This document shows positions 32,467 through 41,552 of a stretch of 64,000 nucleotides of DNA, piece by piece (the first letter of the stretch is position 1; the number at the start of each line of letters is the position of its first letter). The translations under genes were made by a program, and so were the position numbers. The notes under the pieces are model-generated. The model was not told the origin of the DNA. It worked only from the letters and a program-made list of their open reading frames with translations, and ran no database searches. Origin of the DNA: Numidum massiliense (GTDB taxonomy: Bacteria > Bacillota > Bacilli > Thermoactinomycetales > Novibacillaceae); contig NZ_CTDZ01000009.1 of the NCBI RefSeq assembly GCF_001375555.1, forward strand, positions 3,093,758 through 3,157,757. The letters are read 5' to 3'.

Positions 32467-32688
32467 CTACCGCTCGTACTCGTCCCCCGAGGGGAGTAGT
32501 TCTTCCACGGTAATATGCAGCACCGTCGCGATTTGCGCTAACAGTTGCTGGCTAGCTGTTCGCGTCCCTCGCTCGACGGCACCGACAATGGCTACTGACA
32601 TGCCTAACTCGTCAGCCAACTGTTGCTGCGTATACCCCTTTAACCGACGGAAAGCCCGAATTCGGCGGCCAATGATAATGTGGCACAC
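32467..32688 (-). CDS. Small Xre-family helix-turn-helix regulator (YazB-like)
   Basis: A 73-residue protein that is almost entirely one HTH domain: IGRRIRAFRRLKGYTQQQL then ADELGMSVAIVGAVERG. It is a probable DNA-binding regulator of unknown target. The GTG at 32688 follows AAGGGGT by about 7 bases. The gene overlaps the end of folK by 49 bases. B. subtilis has the similar small gene yazB at the same place, which supports this start and its membership of the folate operon. Confidence 0.8.
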   Translation of the reverse strand: MCHIIIGRRIRAFRRLKGYTQQQLADELGMSVAIVGAVERGTRTASQQLLAQIATVLHITVEELLPSGDEYER

Positions 32689-33173
32689 AGCGTTACCCCT
32701 TCTTTCCCTCCGACGTTTTGGACGTGTTCGGACACGGACTCCGCTGTTCCGGGTAAGACTAGTTCAGGTGCGAGCTCCGAAAGCGGCAGTAAAGCGAAGG
32801 CCCGTTCCTTCATGCGCGGGTGCGGTACTGTTAACCGCTCTGTCTGTACGATCCCCGTCCCGTAAAGCAAGATGTCAATATCTAACGTGCGCGGTCCCCA
32901 GCGTACCGTGCGTTCCCGCTGCCATTTTTTTTCGATCGCTTGCGTTACGTCGAGTAACGCTTCTGCAGCGAGCGTCGTATCGACTGCGACGACTGTATTT
33001 AAAAATTCCCCTTGCGCCGTATACCCGACTGGCTTCGTTTCGTACACAGAAGCGATCGCCGCTAACTGAATGTACGGATGCCTTTGCAAGTCCCCGATCG
33101 CACCGCGCAAAAAGCCGATCCGATCGCCGAGATTTGAACCAAGACCTAAGTAAGTGCGTACATATTCACTCAT
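32640..33173 (-). CDS. folK: 2-amino-4-hydroxy-6-hydroxymethyldihydropteridine pyrophosphokinase
   Basis: HPPK transfers pyrophosphate to the pterin in folate synthesis. Length is 177 residues. The ATP and pterin motifs are clear: LGLGSNLGDR at the start, GEFLNTVVAV, RWGPRTLDIDILLYG, and VPHPRMKERAFALLPL. The ATG overlaps the stop of folB in an ATGA arrangement (33170-33173), which indicates coupled translation. About 20 residues at the C-terminus, beyond the conserved domain, overlap the small Xre gene. Confidence 0.96.
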   Translation of the reverse strand: MSEYVRTYLGLGSNLGDRIGFLRGAIGDLQRHPYIQLAAIASVYETKPVGYTAQGEFLNTVVAVDTTLAAEALLDVTQAIEKKWQRERTVRWGPRTLDIDILLYGTGIVQTERLTVPHPRMKERAFALLPLSELAPELVLPGTAESVSEHVQNVGGKEGVTLCATLSLAAEFGLSVG

Positions 33174-33688
33174 TCTTTACCGACACCGCACGTATCGCTC
33201 GTTTGTCGCCTTTTACTTACACTACGTGCACAGCTAGGTGCGTCCGTACGCACTTTGCCCGTACGGCGCACACTAGCTTCCACGCTACACGTCGCCTGCT
33301 CACTACCGCTAGACCCGTTGCAGTCGTACTCGCTTCGCTGCCTTGTGATTTCTACGCCTACCGCGCGAAGGTGACCAGGAATCGGGGGATCAGGCTTCAT
33401 CAGGCGGATTGTAATGTCTGTTACGGGAAACGCGGCAAATAGCCGCTTCACGATTTGTTCCGCCAACGCTTCGACGAGCTTTACAGGCGCACCTTCTACT
33501 TCTCGGCGCACGACTTCGTATACTTCTGCATAATTGACTGTTTGCTGTAAGTCGTCGCTCTGCCCCGCTGCTCTTAAATCGAGGCCTAACTGTAAATCGA
33601 CGGTAAACCGTTGGCCGAGCCGATTCTCCTCTGGAAAAGCCCCGTGGTAGGCATAAAACGTCATTTCCCGTAAAAACACTTTATCCAT
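33170..33688 (-). CDS. folB: Dihydroneopterin aldolase with long C-terminal tail
   Basis: FolB converts dihydroneopterin to the hydroxymethyl pterin used by FolK. The first 118 residues are a full FolB: DKVFLREMTFYAYHGAFPEE, then VKLVEALAEQIV and IRLMKPDPPIPGHL with the catalytic lysine. The usual protein ends near here (about 120 residues). Here a 50-60 residue tail rich in Ser, Arg, Thr and Cys follows (EYDCNGSSGSEQATCS onward). It stays open until the stop overlaps the folK ATG, so it is probably translated. Confidence 0.93.
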   Translation of the reverse strand: MDKVFLREMTFYAYHGAFPEENRLGQRFTVDLQLGLDLRAAGQSDDLQQTVNYAEVYEVVRREVEGAPVKLVEALAEQIVKRLFAAFPVTDITIRLMKPDPPIPGHLRAVGVEITRQRSEYDCNGSSGSEQATCSVEASVRRTGKVRTDAPSCARSVSKRRQTSDTCGVGKE

Positions 33689-33691
33689 ACG

Positions 33692-34822
33692 TCATCCTCC
33701 CAGTGGCTGTACGAGTACATCGGTCATGCGGCAGACGCGTACCATTTCCTGCACGTCGTGCACGCGGACGATGCGGCACCCTTTGGCAATGCCGACAGAC
33801 ACGGTCGCACCCGTCCCTTCAACGCGTTGGTCGACAGGAAGTGAGAGCGCCTCACCGATCAGCGATTTGCGCGATGTCCCGAGCAAGACAGGGTAACCGA
33901 GCGCTACAATTTGTTCTAACTGCTGCATCACTTGCACGTTGTGTTCATACGTTTTTGCAAACCCGATTCCCGGGTCGAGAATGAGTTGATCCTCGTTTAC
34001 GCCTGCCGCACGTGCGATCGCCACGCTTTCGCGCAAGTCGTCGATTACTTCGTACATAAACGGCCGCCGTTCATCGTAGTCGATCCGCTCCCGATTGTGC
34101 ATGACGACAGCCGGAACGCCGTAACGGGCGACGATAGTTGCCATCTTCGGGTCGCGCTTAAAGCCCCACACGTCGTTGACGATATGGGCTCCGCTCGCAA
34201 GAGCAGCTTCCGCCACTTCGGCTTTGTACGTGTCGACAGAAATTGGCACGTCCAGTTCGCGCGCTAACCGCTTGACGATCGGCAACACGCGCGCCTTTTC
34301 TTCTTCGGCTGAAACGAAAGCAGCCCCTTCCCCGTACACACCTGCCGGTCGCGTAGACTCCCCGCCGACGTCGATCATGTCCGCCCCAGCGGCGACAAGG
34401 GCGCGCGCGTGCTCGAGCGCAGTTTCCTCTTGCCGGTAACGGCCGCCATCGGAAAAGGAATCAGGTGTCACATTGAGGATGCCCATAACGAGCGTTCGCT
34501 CGTGCCAAGGAAGGAACCACTTGCCGACTTTGAGCGGCTTGTGCGGCCACCCGTTCCCCGTGCGCGCAAGCACATTTAACACCGCCTGTTGCCAAGGGGC
34601 GAGCGTCTCTTGCCAGCGGGTAACGGCCGCGCGAATTTCCGGCACTGTGCCAGAGAGGACGAGTTGGCGTGGCGATTCCTGCCATTCCGCCCCTATGTTC
34701 GTCCCTTGGGCGACGCTGGCACGGGCTATGTGCGGAAAACCTTCCACCGCGAGCGATACGAATGCTGTTTCAGATGCAAGCGGCGAGGGAATAGATTGTA
34801 ACACGTACACGTTTGCTTCCAT
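33692..34822 (-). CDS. folP: Dihydropteroate synthase with N-terminal extension
   Basis: This joins the pterin to p-aminobenzoate, the sulfonamide target. The catalytic TIM barrel starts near residue 108 and has all motifs: GILNVTPDSFSDGG, DVGGESTRPA, SVDTYKAE, NDVWGFK, DPGIGFAK and GTSRKS. In front lie about 105 extra residues not present in B. subtilis Sul (about 285 residues); similar long forms are known in other Firmicutes. The ATG follows AAAGGAGG. The pabA, pabB and pabC genes that precede sul in B. subtilis are missing. Confidence 0.95.
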   Translation of the reverse strand: MEANVYVLQSIPSPLASETAFVSLAVEGFPHIARASVAQGTNIGAEWQESPRQLVLSGTVPEIRAAVTRWQETLAPWQQAVLNVLARTGNGWPHKPLKVGKWFLPWHERTLVMGILNVTPDSFSDGGRYRQEETALEHARALVAAGADMIDVGGESTRPAGVYGEGAAFVSAEEEKARVLPIVKRLARELDVPISVDTYKAEVAEAALASGAHIVNDVWGFKRDPKMATIVARYGVPAVVMHNRERIDYDERRPFMYEVIDDLRESVAIARAAGVNEDQLILDPGIGFAKTYEHNVQVMQQLEQIVALGYPVLLGTSRKSLIGEALSLPVDQRVEGTGATVSVGIAKGCRIVRVHDVQEMVRVCRMTDVLVQPLGG

Positions 34823-35030
34823 TAGGTGGCCTCCTTTTCTTTTATTATGACGTTTAACAGCGATTTAGTTTGCCCGGTTTACAAGGCGTATGACCATGTG
34901 TTTAACCGTTTTTTCCTCTGCTGCACGCTGTACAAGCTAATCTATTTTAGTGTACTACATATCTTACTAGCTGACTACGATGCCCACAGTCAAGACCTGA
35001 TCGTTCGCCATGCAAAATACCCTTAAACAC

Positions 35031-35065
35031 GAAAAAAGGAGCACTGTCACCAACGTGCTCCTTAC
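35031..35065 (-). terminator. Intrinsic terminator after cysK
   Basis: Hairpin AAGGAGCAC/GTGCTCCTT followed by a T-run on the minus strand. It separates cysK from the folate operon; the 207 bp between it and folP must hold the fol promoter, but no clear -35/-10 pair stands out. Confidence 0.88.
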
Positions 35066-35098
35066 GTGGATCTTACGCGCTTCACCATGGGCGATCGT

Positions 35099-36028
35099 TC
35101 AATTTTCTTCAAACTGAAAGAGCGGGGTACTCAAGTACCGCTCACCGTTACTCGGAACGACAGCGACGACTTTTTTACCCTTGCCGAGTTTTTTCGCGAT
35201 TTGCAAAGCAGCACTAACAGCGGCCCCTGACGAAATACCGCCCAAAATGCCTTCCTCGCGTGCGAGGCGACGCGCCCAGTAAAACGAATCACTGTTGCTT
35301 ACGGCGACGATTTGGTCGTACACGTCCGTATCGAGAATGTCGGGTACGAATCCGGCCCCAATCCCTTGAATTTTGTGCGGACCTGGGTTGCCACCGGATA
35401 AAACAGGAGAGTCCTCCGGTTCGACCGCGACGATTGTCACGCTGGGGATGTGCTGTTTTAGTACTTGCCCGACGCCAGTAACCGTCCCACCTGTCCCGAC
35501 TCCGGCGACAAAAGCGTCGAGCTTGCCGCCCGTTTGCTTGAGCAATTCCTCGGCAGTCGTTTCCCGGTGAGCTTGTACGTTGGCGGGATTTTTAAATTGC
35601 TGCGGTACAAAACAGTCTGGGTGCTCGCGGGCGATTTCTTCCGCTTTGCGGATCGCGCCACCCATTCCTTCCGATCCCGGCGTCAAGACGATTTCCGCAC
35701 CGTACGCACGTAATAAATTTCGCCGTTCCACACTCATCGTCTCCGGCATGACGAGGATCGCGCGGTAACCTTTCGCCGCCGCGACCATCGCTAAGCCGAT
35801 CCCCGTATTGCCGCTCGTCGGTTCTAGGATAGTTGCACCTGGCTTCAGTTTACCTTCCCGTTCCGCCGCCTCGACCATACTAATCGCGATCCGGTCTTTC
35901 ACACTGCTCCCCGGATTGAAAAACTCTAACTTTAAATAAACGTCTGCGTCGTCTTTACCTACAAGCCGGTTTAATTTGACGAGTGGTGTTTCCCCGATTA
36001 ATTCAGTAATAGTGTTCGCTACGCGCAT
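35099..36028 (-). CDS. cysK: Cysteine synthase A (O-acetylserine sulfhydrylase)
   Basis: This PLP enzyme makes cysteine from O-acetylserine and sulfide. Length is 309 residues. The PLP lysine is in [11 protein letters not shown], the substrate loop is [13 protein letters not shown], the phosphate-binding loop is [12 protein letters not shown], and GISSGAAV is present. With cysE and its T-box in the same window, the last two steps of cysteine synthesis are both encoded here, under separate control. A possible operator lies at its promoter. Confidence 0.97.
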   Translation of the reverse strand: MRVANTITELIGETPLVKLNRLVGKDDADVYLKLEFFNPGSSVKDRIAISMVEAAEREGKLKPGATILEPTSGNTGIGLAMVAAAKGYRAILVMPETMSVERRNLLRAYGAEIVLTPGSEGMGGAIRKAEEIAREHPDCFVPQQFKNPANVQAHRETTAEELLKQTGGKLDAFVAGVGTGGTVTGVGQVLKQHIPSVTIVAVEPEDSPVLSGGNPGPHKIQGIGAGFVPDILDTDVYDQIVAVSNSDSFYWARRLAREEGILGGISSGAAVSAALQIAKKLGKGKKVVAVVPSNGERYLSTPLFQFEEN

Positions 36029-36042
36029 ACCGTCAACCCCCC

Positions 36043-36109
36043 TATTCCTATCGAATCAGTAGGATATTACCTTCATCCCTATAATAGCAATGGCACATGC
36101 TGCTGTCAA
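36043..36109 (-). promoter_or_regulatory. sigma-A promoter and possible operator for cysK
   Basis: -35 TTGACA (36104-36109), a 17-bp spacer and -10 TATTAT (36081-36086) on the minus strand. Just after the likely +1 lies an inverted repeat ATCCTA/TAGGAT-type (36043-36066: TATCCTA, a 10-base centre, then TAGGAATA). In B. subtilis cysK is repressed by CymR; this repeat could be a binding site for such a factor, which is inference. Confidence 0.7.
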
Positions 36110-36154
36110 CGAGTTGTTGCCCATATATGTTGTCCCTTGTAGGAGTTACTCTTA

Positions 36155-36922
36155 TCACGATACGTTGCGCTCGTAAATGAGACGAAGCCCTTCTAAGATG
36201 AGGAGCGGACGGTGTTCATCGATCGTCTCCGTATCCGCGTATATGAGTTCCGCTAACCCTCCCGTGGCGACCACGGTGGCCTCATTGGAGGCCAGCTCCT
36301 GCAAGCGATGGACAATACCGTCTACAAGCCCGATGTAACCGTAGTATACCCCAGATTGCATCGCTTTTATCGTATTTTTTCCTAACAAATGCGTCGGTTT
36401 GACGACTTCAAATTTCGCTAATTGATCAGCCTGATTAACGAGTGCCTCAGTGGATATCCCGAGGCCGGGGGCAATTAAACCGCCCAAATATTGTTCGCGG
36501 TCATTCACTAAGCCAAACGTCGTCGCGGTGCCAAAATCGACGACGATCGACGGTCCGCTGTACAAATGGTTCGCGGCAACGGCTGTGACGATGCGATCTG
36601 TTCCTATTTCTTTCGGATTTTCCGCTTTAATGTTCAACCCCGTCTTTACACCGGGACCGACGACAAGAGGCTCTAAGTGCCAATAGTGGCGCACCATCCG
36701 CTCGAACACAATTGTAACGGATGGGACGACGGAGACGATCGCTACGCCGCGGATCGCACGCTCAGCGAGACCGCTAGCTGCCAAAAGCTGTCGGAGGATG
36801 ACCGCATACTCATCCGCTGTCGCGAGCCGGTTCGTATGGATGCGCCAGTATCGCTTGAGCTGCCGTTCCACATAAATGCCGAGTAAAATGTTCGTGTTTC
36901 CGATATCGATCGCGAGTAACAT
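36155..36922 (-). CDS. coaX: Type III pantothenate kinase
   Basis: First step of coenzyme A synthesis. Length is 255 residues. The ASKHA-fold motifs are seen: AIDIGNTNILLG (phosphate 1), GTDRIVTAVAAN, VVDFGTATTFGLV (phosphate 2) and VATGGLAELI (adenosine). The gene stands between the ftsH terminator and the cysK promoter. In B. subtilis hslO and yacD follow coaX; neither is present here. Confidence 0.96.
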   Translation of the reverse strand: MLLAIDIGNTNILLGIYVERQLKRYWRIHTNRLATADEYAVILRQLLAASGLAERAIRGVAIVSVVPSVTIVFERMVRHYWHLEPLVVGPGVKTGLNIKAENPKEIGTDRIVTAVAANHLYSGPSIVVDFGTATTFGLVNDREQYLGGLIAPGLGISTEALVNQADQLAKFEVVKPTHLLGKNTIKAMQSGVYYGYIGLVDGIVHRLQELASNEATVVATGGLAELIYADTETIDEHRPLLILEGLRLIYERNVS

Positions 36923-37050
36923 CGCTACACCTACTTTCTGTCTACCCGTCTGTCGACGTTTACCTCATTAGCATAGCAGTTTTACGCGCGGTAAAAAAGC
37001 ACCACACCGTGCCCGCCACTACCCCGTCAGTATCGCAGCGGACACGAAAG

Positions 37051-37095
37051 GAAAAAACACCTAGGTTGCCCCGTTGCTTCAACCTAGGTGTTCGT
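37051..37095 (-). terminator. Intrinsic terminator after ftsH
   Basis: A 13-bp stem AACACCTAGGTTG/CAACCTAGGTGTT followed by TTTTTT on the minus strand. It divides the tilS-hpt-ftsH group from coaX. Confidence 0.92.
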
Positions 37096-37164
37096 TGTTT
37101 ATGTTTACGACTGTTGCTGTCTGGACAATAAGAACCTTTGCCCGTTCACGCGCCATCGTCCGTG

Positions 37165-39111
37165 TTACGCCTTGTCGTGATCATCCTTATTCGGAGTGTT
37201 GAGACTGTCCGTCATGTCTGCCAACCAATCGTCTTCTTGAGCGGTCTCATCTTTCTTCCCGTGAATCTGTACTTTTACTTTCGAGTCAACTTCGGGAACG
37301 CCCAACTTGCCGTGTTCAATCAACTGTTTAATTTCCTCGGCGTCGAGCGTCTCCTTCACGAGAAGCGTCTGCGCAATGATTTCTAAGTGGTCGCGGTGTT
37401 CTGTAAGCAAGTCAGTACAACGCTGATAACAACTGCGAATCGTGTCTTGCATTTCTTTGTCGATTTCGTACGCAATCGCGTCGCTGTAGTTTTGCTCGTG
37501 ACCGATATCCCGGCCTAAAAACACTTGTCCTTGCGAACGGCCGAACTGCATCGGGCCGAGACGATCGCTCATTCCGAACTCGGTAATCATTCGCCGGACG
37601 AGTTCGGTCGCGCGCTCGAAGTCGTTGTGTGCACCGGTACTAATTTCCCCTAACACAATTTCTTCCGCGACGCGCCCGCCGAGTAAACCGATCACCTTTT
37701 CCATTAGCTCCGTCTTCGTCATAAAGTAACGGTCTTCTTTCGGTAACATAACCGTGTACCCGCCGGCACTGCCGCGCGGGACGACTGTCACTTTATGCAC
37801 CATGTCGGCGTGTTCGAGGTGGTAGCCGACGACTGTATGCCCAGCTTCGTGATAGGCAACAATTTTCTTTTCTATGTCGCTTATGATGCGACTCTTTTTC
37901 GCCGGTCCGGCAATGACGCGGTCAATCGCTTCCTCGACTTCGTCTTTCGTTATTTGTTTTTTACTCCGGCGAGCCGTTAGTAACGCCGCCTCGTTTAACA
38001 AGTTTTCCAGGTCGGCGCCAGTAAAGCCAGGCGTGCGCTGCGCAAACACCGATAAATCGACATCGTCTGCCAACGGCTTGTTGCGCGCGTGTACTTTCAA
38101 CACCGCTTCCCGTCCGGCGACGTCTGGGCGGTCAACCGTAATTTGCCGGTCAAAGCGCCCTGGTCTGAGCAAGGCGGGATCGAGGATGTCCGGCCGGTTC
38201 GTCGCCGCCATAATGATAATCCCTTCGTTGGCGCCGAAGCCGTCCATTTCGACGAGTAATTGGTTTAACGTCTGTTCCCGCTCGTCGTGGCCACCGCCTA
38301 AACCTGCACCGCGTTGCCGACCGACGGCGTCAATTTCGTCGATAAATATAATACAAGGAGAATTCTTTTTGGCGTTCTCAAATAAGTCGCGTACCCGCGA
38401 AGCACCGACCCCGACAAACATTTCGACAAAGTCGGAACCGCTAATGCTAAAGAACGGCACACCTGCTTCACCCGCTACGGCACGTGCCAAGAGCGTTTTT
38501 CCTGTACCGGGCGGTCCAACGAGCAACACGCCTTTCGGAATACGCGCCCCAACGCTAGAAAACTTGCGCGGGTCTTTTAAGAAGTCGACAACCTCGACAA
38601 GCTCGGTCTTTTCCTCGTCCGCTCCTGCGACATCGTCAAACGTCACCTTTTTCTTCTCTTCGTTGTACAGTTTCGCTTTGCTTTTTCCAAAATTCATCAC
38701 TTTGCCGCCGCCGCCCTGTGCTTGGTTAAGCACAAAGAAAAAGAGGGCAAAGAGGATTAAAAACGGGATGATGGACGTAAAGAAGGTGAACCAAAGCGAC
38801 TGGCCTTCTTCCGCTTCAAACTTGACCTTCACCCCGGCCTTTTCCAATTCAGGAATGACCCTATCATTATAGTAAGGAGCTCGCGTTTTAAAGCTGGTTT
38901 TGCCGCCCACATACTTTCCTTCGATAAGGTAGGTACCACCGTCAGGACGAACAGTAATATCTTGGAGTTTCCCATTTAATAATTGTTGGCGATACTCATT
39001 GTACTCGATCTGCTTCGTATCTTGTCCGTTGGCTACAAACAAATTCATTAGCCCTACGACAACGAGCAGCAAAATAATATATATTCCGGCTTGCCGGAAA
39101 AACCGACTCAT
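37165..39111 (-). CDS. ftsH: ATP-dependent zinc metalloprotease FtsH
   Basis: This membrane-anchored AAA protease degrades misfolded and regulatory membrane proteins. Length is 648 residues. Two membrane helices (about 9-26 and 107-127) flank an extracytoplasmic domain. They are followed by Walker A GPPGTGKT, Walker [10 protein letters not shown], the arginine-finger region [10 protein letters not shown], and zinc motif HEAGH near residue 420. The C-terminal tail is acidic and hydrophilic. It starts at an ATG after GAGGAGG. Confidence 0.98.
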   Translation of the reverse strand: MSRFFRQAGIYIILLLVVVGLMNLFVANGQDTKQIEYNEYRQQLLNGKLQDITVRPDGGTYLIEGKYVGGKTSFKTRAPYYNDRVIPELEKAGVKVKFEAEEGQSLWFTFFTSIIPFLILFALFFFVLNQAQGGGGKVMNFGKSKAKLYNEEKKKVTFDDVAGADEEKTELVEVVDFLKDPRKFSSVGARIPKGVLLVGPPGTGKTLLARAVAGEAGVPFFSISGSDFVEMFVGVGASRVRDLFENAKKNSPCIIFIDEIDAVGRQRGAGLGGGHDEREQTLNQLLVEMDGFGANEGIIIMAATNRPDILDPALLRPGRFDRQITVDRPDVAGREAVLKVHARNKPLADDVDLSVFAQRTPGFTGADLENLLNEAALLTARRSKKQITKDEVEEAIDRVIAGPAKKSRIISDIEKKIVAYHEAGHTVVGYHLEHADMVHKVTVVPRGSAGGYTVMLPKEDRYFMTKTELMEKVIGLLGGRVAEEIVLGEISTGAHNDFERATELVRRMITEFGMSDRLGPMQFGRSQGQVFLGRDIGHEQNYSDAIAYEIDKEMQDTIRSCYQRCTDLLTEHRDHLEIIAQTLLVKETLDAEEIKQLIEHGKLGVPEVDSKVKVQIHGKKDETAQEDDWLADMTDSLNTPNKDDHDKA

Positions 39112-39142
39112 CCCTTACCTCCTCTCAAACGCAACATCTTTT

Positions 39143-39171
39143 ATTTTAACACACCGTTTCGCCTGTCACAA
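39143..39171 (-). promoter_or_regulatory. sigma-A promoter for ftsH
   Basis: -35 TTGTGA (39166-39171), a 17-bp spacer, -10 TAAAAT (39143-39148) on the minus strand, in the 64-bp gap between hpt and ftsH. ftsH can therefore be expressed apart from tilS-hpt. Confidence 0.65.
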
Positions 39172-39175
39172 TACG

Positions 39176-39715
39176 TTACTCCTTATATATTTCTGACTTC
39201 AATACGCCGATATAAGGTAAGTTTCGGTACTTTTCGGCGTAGTCGAGACCGTAACCGACGACGAACTCGTCTGGTACTTGCACGCCGATATAATCGGGTT
39301 CGAAATCGTTCGACCGTCGCTCGACTTTATTGAGTAACGTCACAACTTTGATCGACCTCGCGTGACGTCGTTTGAGCATATCCATCAAATACGTCAATGT
39401 CAACCCCGTGTCAATGATGTCTTCGACGATTAATATGTGCCGCCCTTCCACTGACACCTCGAGGTCTTTAATAATGCGTACGTCACCGGACGATTGCGTC
39501 GCTGAACCGTAACTGGAGACAGCCATAAAGTCGATCTCTAACGGAATTTCCATACGACGTATTAAGTCCGCCATAAACGGTGTCGCACCTTTAAGCACAC
39601 AAATAACGAGTGGATTTTTTCCCCGGTAATCCTCACTTAGTCGCTGGCCGAGATCGCTGACGATCTTTGCGATGTTCTCCTCAGTGAACAAGATTTCCCG
39701 GATATCGTCATGCAT
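39176..39715 (-). CDS. hpt: Hypoxanthine-guanine phosphoribosyltransferase
   Basis: Purine salvage enzyme, 179 residues from ATG 39715 ([15 protein letters not shown]), five bases after AGGGGGC. The longer upstream frame overlaps tilS and is not expected to be translated. The PRPP-binding motif is [14 protein letters not shown]; the flexible loop [12 protein letters not shown] and the C-terminal [21 protein letters not shown] are typical of bacterial HPRT. Confidence 0.97.
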   Translation of the reverse strand: MHDDIREILFTEENIAKIVSDLGQRLSEDYRGKNPLVICVLKGATPFMADLIRRMEIPLEIDFMAVSSYGSATQSSGDVRIIKDLEVSVEGRHILIVEDIIDTGLTLTYLMDMLKRRHARSIKVVTLLNKVERRSNDFEPDYIGVQVPDEFVVGYGLDYAEKYRNLPYIGVLKSEIYKE

Positions 39716-39731
39716 ACAAAGCCCCCTACCT

Positions 39732-41135
39732 CTACATATGTAATGAATGCGCAGTATGAAAAAATAAGTAAATGCGCTGCTTGGTCCCCGCCGAAACGAG
39801 CGCTTTTTGTGAGCGTCTAAGCTCCGGAATCCACAAGATGTCCGCCTCGTCGGTAACAATCGGCCACCAACTACGCACGTCTCTCCCGACTTTCTCGTCG
39901 ATAAAAAGCGTCTTTACCCGCTTTTTGCCGCTCATTCCTTTAATATGTATACGGTCGCCTGGCAGGCGCGTGCGCACGTATAGTTTTCCGGTTATGTGTT
40001 CCGCGTCAAAAACTGCCCATCGCATCCCCCATTCGCAAGTTTCAATGTCATCCGATGTAACGACAGCTGTCAAGTAAGTGTCGTACGGTGCTGGCACACG
40101 CGTCACACCGGGAACGTTGAGCAGGGTACAATCGCCTTCTGAAGCGGAGGGTTCTTTTCGCCTCCTGAACCGGATAAAGTTGTAGTCGCGAACCGCCTCC
40201 CATTCTCCGGGGAGATCGTGCTGCGCCGACGGTGAGTCACGGTATGTTAACAGGCGGATTTGTTCAATGTGTACCCATGAACGAATCGAAAGATAACTTA
40301 ATATTAGTTGAACGACTCGCCTTTGTAAAGCTAGGTTTAACGTGTGAAACTCGGGGATCGACAAGACGCATTCAGTGGTGCCCCGTTTTACAATCACCTG
40401 ATCTGCCGCTTCCTTAGTCCAATTGTCCCACATTACCTCTTCCGCTGCCAACTGTTCACTTAATTGTAACATTCCCGTCTTAATCTGTGGATTATACTGT
40501 TCCAGCACCGGAATAAGTTCTAACCGCACGCGGTTGCGTACATAATTAGTCGAGTGATTGCTCGAATCGTCGCGGGGCGCGAGCTTCGCCTCGCGGCAAA
40601 AGGCTTCAATTGTTGTCCGCCACGTACGCCAAAGCGGGCGGACAATGTCAATGCCCTCCCACGTACGCTTAACGGGAATACCTACTAAGCCCGCAGTGCC
40701 CGATCCGCGCAAAAATCTCATAAGTACTGTTTCCGCTTGATCGTCCGCATGGTGCCCGAGCGCCAGTTTCGTTGCGCCGACACGCGCTGCAACGTCGCGA
40801 AACACGTCGTAGCGGAGACGTCTCGCTACTTCCTGTAAATTCCCACCGTTTTCTTGCAAATGACGTCGCACATCGACCGACCGTACATAACAGGCAACGT
40901 CGCGGTCGCGGCAAAACTGGGCGACAAATTGGGCATCTGCTATCGCTTCTTCGCCACGCAACTGATGATTGACATGGACAGCGACGATTTGCCATTCATA
41001 GGCGGCAGACAAGTGGCGCAGCCCTTCCAGCAACGCGAGCGAATCCGGCCCGCCGGAAACGCCGACGACGATGCAATCCCCTGTTTGCAATAACGCGTAT
41101 TCGCGAATAGTCGCCTCCATTTGTTTTATGAACAC
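39732..41135 (-). CDS. tilS: tRNA(Ile)-lysidine synthase
   Basis: TilS converts C34 of tRNA-Ile(CAU) to lysidine. About 467 residues. The PP-loop [17 protein letters not shown] and the second N-type ATPase motif [21 protein letters not shown] are present; the C-terminal domain ([17 protein letters not shown]) contacts tRNA. The start is uncertain: GTG 41135 lies 8 bases after AAGGTGG, and the frame remains open to 41162. It is the first gene of tilS-hpt-ftsH. Confidence 0.95.
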   Translation of the reverse strand: MFIKQMEATIREYALLQTGDCIVVGVSGGPDSLALLEGLRHLSAAYEWQIVAVHVNHQLRGEEAIADAQFVAQFCRDRDVACYVRSVDVRRHLQENGGNLQEVARRLRYDVFRDVAARVGATKLALGHHADDQAETVLMRFLRGSGTAGLVGIPVKRTWEGIDIVRPLWRTWRTTIEAFCREAKLAPRDDSSNHSTNYVRNRVRLELIPVLEQYNPQIKTGMLQLSEQLAAEEVMWDNWTKEAADQVIVKRGTTECVLSIPEFHTLNLALQRRVVQLILSYLSIRSWVHIEQIRLLTYRDSPSAQHDLPGEWEAVRDYNFIRFRRRKEPSASEGDCTLLNVPGVTRVPAPYDTYLTAVVTSDDIETCEWGMRWAVFDAEHITGKLYVRTRLPGDRIHIKGMSGKKRVKTLFIDEKVGRDVRSWWPIVTDEADILWIPELRRSQKALVSAGTKQRIYLFFHTAHSLHM

Positions 41136-41552
41136 GAACAATACCACCTTCACCCGGATCAACCGCTATGCAGCTTTGCAACTTTACGCTACATCGAGGA
41201 AGTACACATTCTACATTTTCACAGCTAATTATAGCATATACACCTTCCACTGCGCGATAAGTAAGCTTTCTTCTTCAACCGTATCTCGGCATGCGTAAGC
41301 AGCCGCATTATTTCCAAGGAAATAATGCGGAGCCGATAGATGTTATACATGGGGGTGCGACCTTCTGAGGCCGCACCCGCGAATTTCCCCTTGTTCAACT
41401 CCATCGCTGTATGAACATATCTTTTTAAACGAACATGCCCATTAAGGGTGATTGCATACGTCCTTGCTTGTACCTTTTGTACCTTATATCATCGCAGTTT
41501 ACTTCAGTGTCGCACCGCTTGCTAACCAGTCGCTAGTCGCTGCCGCTACTAA
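41136..41552 (-). other. spoIIE-tilS spacer: extended -10 promoter and two strong hairpins
   Basis: There is no gene in these 417 bases; B. subtilis has yabS and yabT here. On the minus strand a perfect TATAAT preceded by TGC (41228-41233) is a likely tilS promoter. A perfect 13-bp inverted repeat with a 2-base loop lies at 41303-41330 (CCGCATTATTTCC/GGAAATAATGCGG). A second stem, GGGTGCG/CGCACCC with inner CCT/AGG, lies at 41353-41378. Neither is followed by a T-run. Confidence 0.6.

Noticed and set aside
32588-33442. 284-codon open frame on the plus strand
   Set aside because: It covers the small Xre gene, folK and part of folB in antisense; the translation is Arg/Ala/Ser-rich low complexity typical of shadow frames in GC-rich DNA.
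37874-38872. 332-codon open frame on the plus strand
   Set aside because: It lies wholly opposite ftsH, has no ribosome-binding site or recognisable domain, and follows the codon pattern of the true gene.
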